Shown here: positions 20,850 to 30,552 of the stretch, in pieces | Position numbering within the stretch: the first letter of the stretch is position 1 | Layout of the letters: each line of letters starts with the position of its first letter | From: Bolinopsis microptera | Lineage: Eukaryota > Ctenophora > Tentaculata > Lobata > Bolinopsidae | DNA: 64,000 nucleotides | Direction: 5' to 3' | Assembly (NCBI RefSeq): GCF_026151205.1 | Contig: NC_087076.1 | Location: 6,252,902-6,316,901 of the forward strand | Program-made: the position numbers and the translations under genes | The notes under the pieces: generated by a model | What the model saw: only the letters and a program-made list of their open reading frames with translations | What the model was told of the DNA's origin: nothing | The model's database searches: none

Positions 20850-21945
20850 TCAATTACAATTCTATTTGTACCTATAGCATATGTCAGTACACCTGCGAGC
20901 AAATGAGGATCAAAATTTTTAACAGCTATTCATTAAACTTATAGGATTATAACTCATAACTACATATAAGGTATAACACAAGTGGCACTGATGCAGATGA
21001 ATCATGGATAATTATTGACTGTTGACGAAAACTCGAAGTTTGAAATCCAAAGTATAAAGCTGCATGTAGTAGAAACGTAATTGGGAAATCAGGATTAAAT
21101 ATGATCACACGTAACGCGCGGATATAACATGTGCTTTATCCAATGCGAAACTAAAAGTGATGAAATAAGAAAATCGACTGTAGAGTGATTTGGTGGCGAT
21201 TACGTTTTCACCTCTTGAGGGAATCCTACGCATGTTGTTAACTGTCAGACTTTGGACGAGGAAATGTTCTCGCGCCGTACGTTTATTATGGTAAAGCATT
21301 TCGGTACCAGAACGATAAATCTGTTTAATATAAAAAGTTCGAAAATAGAGTGTTTTAGTGAATAACTTAGAATATATTTTTGATTTTCTCAAGGTCTGAC
21401 TGATAGATTTTCTTTAAACTTTCCAGATAGTTACAAGGCTATATGACGGATAATGTGTGAGAGTTTGGGAGAATTTATATGTGCCAAACTTGAGATATAA
21501 TGACTTCAAACACAAGAAAATATATATATACAAGATATTGCGAGCGTCCTGTTTCTCTCTTAGATGCAATATCTGTAAAGTATTGGATGAGAACTGATTT
21601 TAAGTAAGGATTTTAAATTAAGTTCAGGATTATAAACAAATTCTCCGATTTGCAGTTCGAATAATATGTGCTTGTGATGCATCCGGCATCAGCATAATCT
21701 CAGAGGAAACATCTCTCGCGTGCATATCTTTTTTATCTTTTTTAGCAGAACTCTTTCCTCAGAAACTCACCGAGTAAAAATGAAAAAGTCAGATGATTGT
21801 AACAAAGCAGCAGAAATCCCACACATTAATAGCCCTCTCTCATCACTATGCTTATTATCAAACATGTCAATCTTACAAATGTCAACAATCCTAAAATAAT
21901 TTAGAACCGAAACGTGATCCTTTGTAAAATTATATGTCCCAATAA
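20850..21945. other. Non-coding spacer with one stray satellite unit
   Basis: At 21339-21520 there is one isolated copy of the foldback satellite (GAGTGTTTTAGTGAATAACT through TGACTTCAAACACAAGAAAA, then an AT microsatellite). Apart from that nothing recognisable; the short ORFs have no known features. Confidence 0.6.
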
Positions 21946-22372
21946 TCAAATTGACTTGTACTCAAGTATAAAGTTAAACAATTTACTCCAATAACCACGG
22001 TCACTAGCAAGTTCTCTCAAATGAAGAATATCATCATACGACTCCAGCAAGATGAAACGCTTCCAGAGGTCAACCTTCAGGTGGTGCAGGAGGTTACGTC
22101 TGTGAGCCCCGAGTCTACCAACTTCACTACACATCTCGACAGCAAAACACAGCGCAGCTTGAGCTGGTGATCTTTCATCGCTCCTCAGTATGTGTCCTAG
22201 CATCTTCCACCTAGATAACTCAGCACGCTCAGACATAGGGGTAGAGTTACTCTGTTTGTAGAGGGTATCTTTGGACATCATACTGCGTGGCCAGCTGACA
22301 TTCATGATCTTTCCGAGGTGGTTACGGTGACATGCATCTAGTTTGTCCCAGTACGATTTAGGCATTCCCCAG
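21946..22372 (-). pseudogene. Old LINE ORF2 C-terminus, left piece (LINE G)
   Basis: Minus-strand frame beginning WGMPKSYWDKLDACHRNHLG and containing a W..LGHILR segment, the post-RT C-terminal pattern of RTE-like/craniofacial-type LINE ORFs. It is the continuation of 27592-27870; the two pieces were separated by the Gypsy insertion between the CCCAG duplications. Open to the stop at 21946, but only the C-terminal region exists. Confidence 0.7.
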
Positions 22373-22477
22373 TGTAATAGCTCGCTTAGCTTGAACAATG
22401 GATACACATAGCTGTTACTCTAATCAGAGGCTGAAGATAATATCATTAATAATACATAACATAAATAATTCATAACA
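22373..22477 (-). repeat. Gypsy 3' LTR
   Basis: 105 bp, identical by eye to 27487-27591. This very short LTR is near the lower end for Gypsy elements. Confidence 0.93.
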
Positions 22478-22487
22478 CCTTCCCTTC
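22478..22487 (-). promoter_or_regulatory. Gypsy polypurine tract
   Basis: On the minus strand GAAGGGAAGG abuts the 3' LTR, the expected plus-strand primer. The 385 bp between it and the ORF stop hold a CA/TG-rich repeat (several ATGTGCTTTACAAAAC copies near 22800-22860) and no gene. Confidence 0.7.
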
Positions 22488-22871
22488 GCAAATGAATTTA
22501 CTTTCATGATAAAATCGAACAAAAGTTAAAATAATACGTGCGTGCTTCGCGCATTAAAATTACCTAAAATGCTCGTGGTGTTAAAAATCGTACACTAAAA
22601 TCCCGTTTGGCGTCGCGCCCTACGTCGATAAATTCCTATTTATAAACAAAATCCCTGGATTACACTGTCATAATAGCCCTAAATAATCTTTTTAAAAACT
22701 ATTACTGTTTCTGAACTCCCTGGATTGTTTACAAATTCCATTAAAAACAATTAAATGCTGTATAAAAAGTATAAAAGTGTACTACATGTGTGCATAAAAC
22801 ATGTGCTTTACAAAACATAAAAAATGTGCTTTACAAAACGTAAACAATGTGCTTTACAATACATGCAAGAA

Positions 22872-25800
22872 TCACGGGTTCACAAACCCGGTGTTAGCAT
22901 TATACCTGATCTTAGGTTTTGAACTCAACCTCCCCGAGCGTCTAACTGGCTCCTGACTACTGATCTGAGTGTTTGGTTGTGTCGGTTGGTTACTAGTCAC
23001 GACTGGCGATCCTTCTCTACTTGGACCCGGCTGCTGCCCCACTGTTATTACAGGTTGCTCAATATTCCTCGGCTCAGTGTTTCTTTCCGGTATCTCAATT
23101 TGCTGCTTCTGTAACTCGATTACTGGCACTAACCGTTTCTTCATCGCCTCTACATGTTTCTTTATGATCCTACCCTTGTAGTTCACATCATACCACAATG
23201 ATTCTCCGTGTCTTTTTTCAATCGTTGCTGGTTCGTACTCTTTCCGAGTGTCAGGTCGAACCCATACTGTTTGTTTCTCCTCAAATACACGTTCGTTTCT
23301 TCTACTGTCAACAACTTTCTGTTCATTATCAACATTTAGTCTCTCCGCTTCCATCTGATCACTGGGTCTGAGGTGATGTAACTTAGATCGTAAAGTTCGT
23401 CCGTACATCATTACTGCTGGTGGTTGCTTAGTTACAGAGTGTGGAGTATTCCTATATGCCATTAGGAAGTTAGCGAGATTTAAATCTAAATCCTTAGACT
23501 TTTCGTACATCTTTTTCATCGCTGACTTAAAACTCTGGACAAACCGTTCGCAGCTTCCGTTACTCCTCGGGGAGTATGATGGGCACAAAACATGTCTTAT
23601 CTGATTCTTCTTTAGGAAGTTCTTGAATTCTTCACTGATAAATTGCGGTCCGTTATCGCTGACTAGAATCCAAGGTACCCCTGTTCTTGAAAATACTCTT
23701 CTCATTGCTTTTATCGTAGCTGGCGCAGTAGTGTTATGAGACATCTTGATAACTTCCGGCCATTTTGAGTAAGTATCGTACATCAGTAACCAATAGTTAT
23801 TTTGGAATTCTCCAGCGAAGTCCACATGTACTCGTTGCCAGGGTCTTGTTGATTTAACCCAGGGATGGTCGATGACTTTTGGTAACTTTTTCCCGTGTTT
23901 TTGGCAGGATGCACATGCTTTAACTAAAATCTCTATATCTTGGTCTATTCCTGGCCACCACACATAGCTTCTAGCCAGGCTTTTCATTCCAGTCATCCCT
24001 ACATGTGTAAGGTGTAGCATCTTAAGAACCTCTGCTCTTAGTTTATGTGGAATGATTACACGATTTCCCCATGTGATACATCTTTTTTCAGTCGTGAGTT
24101 GGTTCTTTCTGTCGTACATGGCTTTCATCTCCTTGTGATCTTTGTCTATCTTTTCCGGCCAGCCATCTACAATGTACATCGCTATCTTGCTCAGAATAAT
24201 GTCTTTGGATGTCTCCCGGGCAACTTCTTTTGCATCTATCAGTGCGTCCTCCATGGTCAAAGAAAATGCCTCTTCACATTCGTTTGGCTCGTCCACATGA
24301 ATGACTTTTTTCGGGAATCTGGACATTACATCAGCATTAGCATGCTCTTTTGTATTTCTGTATACTATGTTATAATCGTAATTTTGTAACAGCAGTGCAT
24401 ATCTGGATAATCTGTTCGCCGTCATCTCTGGAATGCCTCTCTTAGGTCCAAATATATGTACTAACGGTTGGTGATCCGTCACTAGTTCAAAGTGTCTTCC
24501 ATACAGATACATATGAAACCTTTTTATAGCCCAGACTATCCCTAAAGCTTCTTTGTCAATCTGGCTATATTTTTTCTCAGCATTCGATAATGTCCTTGAA
24601 ATAAATTCAACCGGACGTTCATTTGTTCCATCATCATCTATGTGTGATAATACAGCTCCCAAACCCACGCTGCTTGCGTCTGTATCCAGCTTCAAACGTT
24701 TCAGCGGGTTGTAGAACGTCAATACTCTGTCAGAACAAAGTAATTTCTTTAATTCTTCGAAGGCTTTCTGTTCAGTCTTTGTCCATCGCCATTCAACTTC
24801 AGTCTTTCTCAACTCGTCCAATGGAGCGATTATTGTCGACAAATCTGGTAGATACTTGCGATAATACCCAACTGCTCCCAGAAATGCTACTAAATTTTTC
24901 ACATTTTCAGGTGCCTGTACTTTTAACAGATCGTCTATCTTGCTGTTGACTGGTGACATACCATGCTTGTTCACCTTGTGTCCTAGATAAATCACTTCTT
25001 CATGCATCAGCTTAGATTTATTCAGTCTGCATCTGAAACCGTTTGCTTCCAGTCTTCTCACAACTTTATTCAGATTATCTAAGTGCTCTTTATCGTTCTT
25101 TCCTGATATTAAAATGTCGTCTATCCTACAGCAAACCATAGGTATACCCCGTAGTACATTGTCCATCAGATTCTGAAAGATTGCTGCGCTGCTATTTATT
25201 CCATACGGTAAGCGCGTCCACACATACTGTCCCATATGCGTATTCATTGTCGTGATGAGTTGATCTTCTGTTGATAGCTCCACGTTATTGTACGCTTGTT
25301 TTATGTCTATGACTGAGAACTTTTCTCCTCCCGAAACGCTTGCAAAACATTCTTCTGTAGTTGGTAACGGGTGATGTTTCATTTCCAATAGTTTGTTGAC
25401 TGCTTTAAAGTCTCCACATATTCTCACACCGTCTCCTTTTTTCACTGGCATAACTGGAGTTCCCCATGGGCTCTCTTTGACTTTCTTCAAAATTCCTTGT
25501 TTCACCATGTTGTCTAACTCCTTTTCCAGTAAGTCTTTAATAGCAAAAGGTACTGCTCTTGATTTCTGCGTGACAGGTCTGCTTCCCTCCTTCAATTGGA
25601 GTTGCACTTTATAGTTCTTTACCAGACCTAACTCATCTTTGAAGATGTCACTAGACATTATCTCTTGTACTGTCCGTATCTTTGTTGGTGTTCCAGGATC
25701 TGTTTCATCGTCCACACTAACAAAATTTCTCAACTGATGTGTTCCAGGAGCAGTCTCTTCGTCCTCACATCGTTGTCCAGTTTTAAACTTTCTCTTGGCG

Positions 25801-27473
25801 GTATCTGTCACTGGTTCTGATTCCATAACTCCCAACACGTTCACTGTTCGTACTCCTTCTTGAGTCCCAGGAAATTCTCCTTCGTGTGCGCTACAGTTTC
25901 CATCAGTTCTCTCCAGTTCAACCTCTTTTGTTGGTCTCTGTCCAACTTCTGCTGTTTGGCCCTGTGTTCTCGTTACTAACTTTTCTAACCAGTTTTCACC
26001 ACAAAACTCTGTAATCCAAGAGCGTCCAAACAGTGCTGGAAAGTGATTATCCACCACATACAGTTCCAACCCTTTCACAATCTGGTTGTTTATCGCCACT
26101 TCCACAACTGCTTTACCGCATACCTGCTGGTATTGACCATTCGCCACACGCAGTTGTTTATCACTACTTTTCAACTTAAACTCCACACCAGCTTTCTTCA
26201 GCATCTCTCTACTGCACACAGATACACTTGATCCACTGTCAAACTCCATCAGACACTCTCGGCGATTGATCCAAACCTTGATCAGGGGTCTAGAATCACG
26301 CAAAAAGTTCACGTTATCGAAGTAAACAGTGTTATCATGCAAAAACCTGTTATCATGCAAAATAATGTTATTGTCATGCAAATCAACATGCGAATCATCA
26401 TGCAAATTACTACCATACAGAACACTATTATCATCATCCTGAATTTTAGAATCATCAATACTTGTCAGGTTGTTGCCCAAATTTGAAGATTTTTGAAACA
26501 AAACATTTAACTGGTCATCTAAACTTACGGATTTCTCCGACAATTCACAATAGTAAATATTTCGACTCACAAACTGTTCTGTGTCCTGGTTTGAATCGCT
26601 GTTTGAATCGCTGTTGTTGCAGTCTGTTGATACATGATGTGTAGATTTACCACTCTGTTTCCAGGACTTGCGTTTCGTCTTCTTACGGCAGTCCTTAGCA
26701 GTATGATACAATTCACCACAGTTGAAACATTTAGTATAGCAGTCCTTGGTTGCATGCGATTTGAGTTTGCATTTATTGCATCTTGTCTCCTGATTGGAAC
26801 TTCCCTGTGAAGATTTCCCTTGAGACTTCTTGCTGATCTGTACCTTATGTACAGTTTGCTGGGAGTTTTTAATCATTGCAGCCTCTGATTTAGATCTGTC
26901 CATTGCCACCACTTTTCTATACGCTCTCTCTAGTGTCAGTTGTTCGAAATCCTCCTCCAATAGCAACTCCTGTGCTTCTGAGTTAACAATTCCCATTATA
27001 AATTGATCTAACATTGAACTGCCGAAGTCTGTAAACTTGCATTTGACTGCCAGTTTTTTTAACCTCGCAACAAAGTCTGCTGTTTTCTCCGACTGCTTTT
27101 GGTGGCATTTGTAGAATCTGAATCGCTCTGCCAAAACAGTCGGTTTCGGGACCATGTGATTTATGAGAATTGTCTTCATCTCGAAATATGTAAGTTCGTT
27201 GACGTCATTTGGAGATGCTAAAGACGTAAGTAGGGAAAAGATTTCTGGATCAATGCTCGTTAAGAAGTGAGGTTTGATCGTTTGACATAGCTGATTATAT
27301 TCCGCTAACAGTTGTGCATGCGCGGTTCGTTGCGCTTCATTCGGATTCTCTACTAACGGTTCCGGTTCAACCGGATAGGATTTTTGGGACTTGAGAAACC
27401 ATGTGTACTGCTCGAACCAGTCTTCCGGCGCGCTGACTGTAGCGGTCAGAGGATAGGGGTAGGATTTTGTCAT
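22872..27473 (-). CDS. gag-pol: Gypsy Gag-Pol polyprotein
   Basis: A single frame of about 1533 codons from the ATG at 27473, just after the primer-binding region. The frame is open further into the LTR, but those first 16 codons are not a plausible start. Gag is followed by two CCHC zinc knuckles (CNKCKLKSHATKDC, CFNCGELYHTAKDC, about 26700-26790). The protease has FDSGSS near 26240. RT has DIKQAYNNVEL and a catalytic box reading CRIDDILISG instead of the usual Y/F/V-x-DD, near 25110. RNase H has LDTDASSVGLG and TDHQPL. Integrase has an H-H-C-C finger (HLTHVGMTG...CASCQKH) and catalytic D, D, E (VHVDFAG, SDNGPQF, GSCERF). Gag and Pol are fused without frameshift. No inactivating break is visible. 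Confidence 0.95.
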   Translation of the reverse strand: MTKSYPYPLTATVSAPEDWFEQYTWFLKSQKSYPVEPEPLVENPNEAQRTAHAQLLAEYNQLCQTIKPHFLTSIDPEIFSLLTSLASPNDVNELTYFEMKTILINHMVPKPTVLAERFRFYKCHQKQSEKTADFVARLKKLAVKCKFTDFGSSMLDQFIMGIVNSEAQELLLEEDFEQLTLERAYRKVVAMDRSKSEAAMIKNSQQTVHKVQISKKSQGKSSQGSSNQETRCNKCKLKSHATKDCYTKCFNCGELYHTAKDCRKKTKRKSWKQSGKSTHHVSTDCNNSDSNSDSNQDTEQFVSRNIYYCELSEKSVSLDDQLNVLFQKSSNLGNNLTSIDDSKIQDDDNSVLYGSNLHDDSHVDLHDNNIILHDNRFLHDNTVYFDNVNFLRDSRPLIKVWINRRECLMEFDSGSSVSVCSREMLKKAGVEFKLKSSDKQLRVANGQYQQVCGKAVVEVAINNQIVKGLELYVVDNHFPALFGRSWITEFCGENWLEKLVTRTQGQTAEVGQRPTKEVELERTDGNCSAHEGEFPGTQEGVRTVNVLGVMESEPVTDTAKRKFKTGQRCEDEETAPGTHQLRNFVSVDDETDPGTPTKIRTVQEIMSSDIFKDELGLVKNYKVQLQLKEGSRPVTQKSRAVPFAIKDLLEKELDNMVKQGILKKVKESPWGTPVMPVKKGDGVRICGDFKAVNKLLEMKHHPLPTTEECFASVSGGEKFSVIDIKQAYNNVELSTEDQLITTMNTHMGQYVWTRLPYGINSSAAIFQNLMDNVLRGIPMVCCRIDDILISGKNDKEHLDNLNKVVRRLEANGFRCRLNKSKLMHEEVIYLGHKVNKHGMSPVNSKIDDLLKVQAPENVKNLVAFLGAVGYYRKYLPDLSTIIAPLDELRKTEVEWRWTKTEQKAFEELKKLLCSDRVLTFYNPLKRLKLDTDASSVGLGAVLSHIDDDGTNERPVEFISRTLSNAEKKYSQIDKEALGIVWAIKRFHMYLYGRHFELVTDHQPLVHIFGPKRGIPEMTANRLSRYALLLQNYDYNIVYRNTKEHANADVMSRFPKKVIHVDEPNECEEAFSLTMEDALIDAKEVARETSKDIILSKIAMYIVDGWPEKIDKDHKEMKAMYDRKNQLTTEKRCITWGNRVIIPHKLRAEVLKMLHLTHVGMTGMKSLARSYVWWPGIDQDIEILVKACASCQKHGKKLPKVIDHPWVKSTRPWQRVHVDFAGEFQNNYWLLMYDTYSKWPEVIKMSHNTTAPATIKAMRRVFSRTGVPWILVSDNGPQFISEEFKNFLKKNQIRHVLCPSYSPRSNGSCERFVQSFKSAMKKMYEKSKDLDLNLANFLMAYRNTPHSVTKQPPAVMMYGRTLRSKLHHLRPSDQMEAERLNVDNEQKVVDSRRNERVFEEKQTVWVRPDTRKEYEPATIEKRHGESLWYDVNYKGRIIKKHVEAMKKRLVPVIELQKQQIEIPERNTEPRNIEQPVITVGQQPGPSREGSPVVTSNQPTQPNTQISSQEPVRRSGRLSSKPKIRYNANTGFVNP

Positions 27474-27475
27474 AC

Positions 27476-27486
27476 TCGTCGCCAAT
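27476..27486 (-). promoter_or_regulatory. Gypsy primer-binding region
   Basis: On the minus strand ATTGGCGACGAG follows the 5' LTR directly; the TGGCGAC core is complementary to a tRNA ending GUCGCCA. The exact primer tRNA cannot be named from here. Confidence 0.55.
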
Positions 27487-27591
27487 TGTAATAGCTCGCT
27501 TAGCTTGAACAATGGATACACATAGCTGTTACTCTAATCAGAGGCTGAAGATAATATCATTAATAATACATAACATAAATAATTCATAACA
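27487..27591 (-). repeat. Gypsy 5' LTR
   Basis: 105 bp, followed on the plus strand by the CCCAG target duplication. Confidence 0.93.
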
Positions 27592-27870
27592 CCCAGCAAC
27601 TAGAGTTATACATATGAGGATAGATACTACTTGGGCCTCATAGACCTTCAGCTTCTTCTGTAGGGGGATCTTACTTTGGCACCAGACCTTCTTGAAGTTC
27701 TGGAATGCTACATTGGCTAACATGATTCTTCTGGTGACATCTTTCCTACTTTCTAGCAGAGAACCCAACAACTTGCTACTGCACCATTCTTCATTCATTC
27801 TAAGGGGTTTACCATCATCTATGACCTCATCTTTCCCAGCTATGTAGACGTGTACATCACTATGCTGAAA
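27592..27870 (-). pseudogene. Old LINE ORF2 C-terminus, right piece (LINE G)
   Basis: Minus-strand frame reading ...VYIAGKDEVIDDGKPLR, KRNEEWC-like and RRIMLANVAFQNF, then KLKVYEAQVVSIL, the post-RT connection region of a LINE polyprotein. It runs into the Gypsy insertion point. A one-base shift just before the junction is needed to connect it to 21946-22372, so the LINE was already decaying when the Gypsy element landed. Confidence 0.65.
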
Positions 27871-29339
27871 TTAAATTTTTGACTGTACAATGGTAAGTAA
27901 CTTTTCAAATCTCAATCAGGTTTTAATTATCTCAGATACTCGCCAGATTTTGAACGATTAGGCGCTAGACAGTATGATTCTAAAGATTTACAATCTTAAA
28001 TTTTGTACTACCTTTGTTCATCCTTAGAACAACATTACGAAGTACTCCAGCGGAGGAAGTACTCCAGCGGAGGAAGTACTCCAGCGGACATCTGAGCAGA
28101 AACGATTTCACTCGACCAAGGTACTGGAGCTGAAAAATTTTGAGTCATATTTCTTTTGTAAACAAGTGAAAAAGAAGTACTAAATTACAAACAATGTCAT
28201 TAAGCTTATTAGCGATCATGGATGAAGATAACAATGTAATTAGGAACAATGTAAACATGGAATGCAGCATCGTATTGATTGAGTGGGTCTCAGAATTAAT
28301 TTGAAGATAACACACTTTAAAAAAAGTTTAAAGCAGTCGGTCGGATTAACAAGTAAAAGAAATACAGTAGTCCCGGTAATAAAGCTGTAATATACTCATG
28401 AGGAACAGTGTGTAAAAAATAACATTAAAATAATTTACTGGCTAAACATTTCAGGTTACTAAATGATTGAAAGTGCCTGTGTACTACTGCATAGTACATA
28501 ATACTGTGTAGTGTGTACTATTTACTGAGTTATATTAATATATCGTGTATTGCTGGGAAGGCTGTTAATTTAGGATAGAGTTATTGTGGCACTTATATCA
28601 GTTTGTTCTTTTGTAGTTGTTCTCAAACTGCTGAGTAAAAGTTTTACAACTTAAAAGCAGTGCTTATAATTTAATTTATTATTGTTATTATTTCAAATAT
28701 AACAAAAGCTTGGCGGTCGATCATAGTTTCGCAACGTCTATCCCAAATTTAAAAATATTCTACACAGCCCACCTGTATAACATCAACCCAGGAAGTTATT
28801 AAAAGCAAAGCAGCGTGTACGAAACCATAGTATCAAAACTTCCTTTTCTCTTAATCTCTTAAAATATTGTACTAAGAACTAAAACAAATTCAATTGGGAA
28901 TTGAAAGCAGTCTTCATTACGAAATTTAATACACATGACTCACTCCATGCACTAACAAAATTAAAATAATAGACCGAATAGAAATTACATCAAAGATCAA
29001 TTAACAAGTATATTAATTGAGTGTATCATTAATTAAGTCCTCCAAATCCAGAGCACTGGAAGAGAGGCTGGGTTGAGTGATAAGTGAAGAAGTGAGGAAA
29101 GCTCATTATAATGATTACGTGAACATGTTACATGCTAGTGGAATGAGTATACTAGTATAGATACACCTGTAGGTACTTCAAGGGGCTTTCCAGAGACTGA
29201 TGAAAAGGGTGATGGGCTTATATTACAGTATTTCGGTTGTAGTTGGAGCTAGGAGAGAAGTTGCCCAGGGTTTGGAGAGTAATTTGTTGTTAAGGATTCA
29301 GACAGCCTGACAGGAAACAGTTACCAGAGATTTTGACGC
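27871..29339. other. Non-coding spacer
   Basis: No gene recognised. A 17-bp minisatellite (GAAGTACTCCAGCGGAG) is present in three tandem copies at about 28037-28088. The rest is AT-rich unique-looking sequence. Confidence 0.55.
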
Positions 29340-29662
29340 TGCCGTTGGATTTATTTTTTGCACTTCTCTCCCAAGATGTGTATCGCGATTATTGACGTCC
29401 TCGGCGATTTTAAGTATGGTCTTCCTAATATCCGTAGAGTTGAACCAGAATCTGTTGTGGGTCGTTTCCACCACTAAATGCCCAGAGAAACCCAAAGCAT
29501 AGAGGTCCACACGAGAAGTTATCCGTCTGCTGTTGGCACGGCATGGCATTGATATATTTCCTTGCTGTTGGATGTTCTTCTCTTGAACAGACGAAAATCC
29601 GGTCACCATCCTCAGGCGATTTAGTTGCTACAGGAACTAGCAGGCGATTATCAATCTTCGTT
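29340..29662 (-). pseudogene. Ulp1/C48-like cysteine protease remnant
   Basis: In one minus-strand frame, residues ...DNRLLVPVATKSPEDG... are followed by INAMPCQQQTDNFSCGPLCF and GFLWAFSGGNDPQQI. The Q-x(n)-sCG arrangement (QQQTD then SCGP) looks like the oxyanion glutamine and nucleophilic cysteine region of Ulp1/SENP-type peptidases. The frame ends in a TAG shortly after; a second frame continues with FNSTDIRKTILKI. A shifted overlapping frame gives the 103-codon ORF at 29298-29609. Such protease fragments are common in eukaryotic DNA transposons. The catalytic His/Asp part was not found, so this is a degraded fragment. Confidence 0.45.
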
Positions 29663-30093
29663 GCTCTATTTTCCTAAACTCTAAAGAGTGGAGGAATGGT
29701 AACAGGCTTCACTCCCTATTCCACTCACTGACTGGTCGAGAGGCCGACTTCCAGCCCCCTCATTACTAGGGGGCCCAGGGAGATCAGATCATGTCACTAA
29801 TTAGTGACGTATAATTAGTAATGTGATCCATCAGTAGAATTTAACTAACCTAGAAATGGTAGAGTTCACATGTACATCATAGCTGTGCATTAAGAAGTAA
29901 ACATGATCTTTAAGATTTGACCGCTCGACTCTATATCACATAAGGGACAGGAGCTCTTGCTAAAGAGGGGTTCTTGTATCTAGGGATGTGAGACGTACGT
30001 GCCAAAGGCATGCAACGGGAGTGAGCCGATCAAGTGTTCTTAGGTATATTATATACTGGAAGATGATAGACAATAGTATCGCATTCTATCAAC

Positions 30094-30435
30094 ATGCCTA
30101 CCTTCTCCAAATTCATCTCTGGTCGGACAGGATGTCAACAGCTACTCGACTCTGATGGATACATCTACTCCCGGAAGAAGGACAAGTAAAGGATTCAGCC
30201 CTCAAGCCTGCCTGGCTTTCACAGAGGATTTAAATCCCGAGTGCATCGCCCAAAGCCCTCTGTTCAAGAGTATGTGCGAGCTATCAAAGATCAGCAAGTC
30301 ATTACCGACTTTCACATCGACAGGTTGAGTGTTGGCAAGACACCCGCTAAGAGGCGAAGGAATTACCATACCCAACTCCACGATATCTGTTCTTTTAGTA
30401 TTGTGTGTGTACTTGTTAATTTAAATCAAAACTAA
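30094..30435 (+). pseudogene. FLYWCH zinc-finger-type protein remnant
   Basis: From the ATG at 30094: FISGRTGCQQLLDSDGYIYSR, then a stop TAA at 30187-30189. The same frame reads on with VHRPKPSVQEYVRAIKDQQ, ITDFHIDRLSVGKTPAKRR, ending at the stop at 30433-30435. The beginning (G..qLl..dGYiYsrkk) matches a FLYWCH finger but lacks the later W-x-C and H-x-H zinc ligands. The tail matches the helical region that follows FLYWCH fingers in MULE-related proteins. The premature stop and lost ligands mean it is a pseudogene. Confidence 0.6.
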
Positions 30436-30552
30436 GGGGTAAAACTGGGCTAGATATAGGGTAGAGTTCACATGTTCTGTAAATCGTAGCTGGTGGATCA
30501 CATCACTAATTATACGGCACATCACTAATTATACGTCATATAATGATCTGAC

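Larger units (their letters stand above)
22373..27591 (-). mobile_element. Complete Gypsy LTR retrotransposon
   Basis: Two 105-bp LTRs (22373-22477 and 27487-27591; on the minus strand they start TGTTATG and end ATTACA) look identical, and a 5-bp target duplication CCCAG flanks them (22368-22372, 27592-27596). One long Gag-Pol ORF runs through with protease, RT, RNase H and integrase in Gypsy order. It inserted into the older LINE G fragment. Identical LTRs and an unbroken ORF indicate a very recent and perhaps still active copy. No envelope gene is present. Confidence 0.96.

Noticed and set aside
22373..22407. MYPLFKLSELL start of the LINE G left frame
   Set aside because: This start is encoded by the Gypsy LTR and also appears at the head of the gag-pol open frame; it is not LINE sequence.
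24045..24949. Plus-strand ORFs of 108-114 codons
   Set aside because: Antisense shadows of the Gypsy Pol gene.
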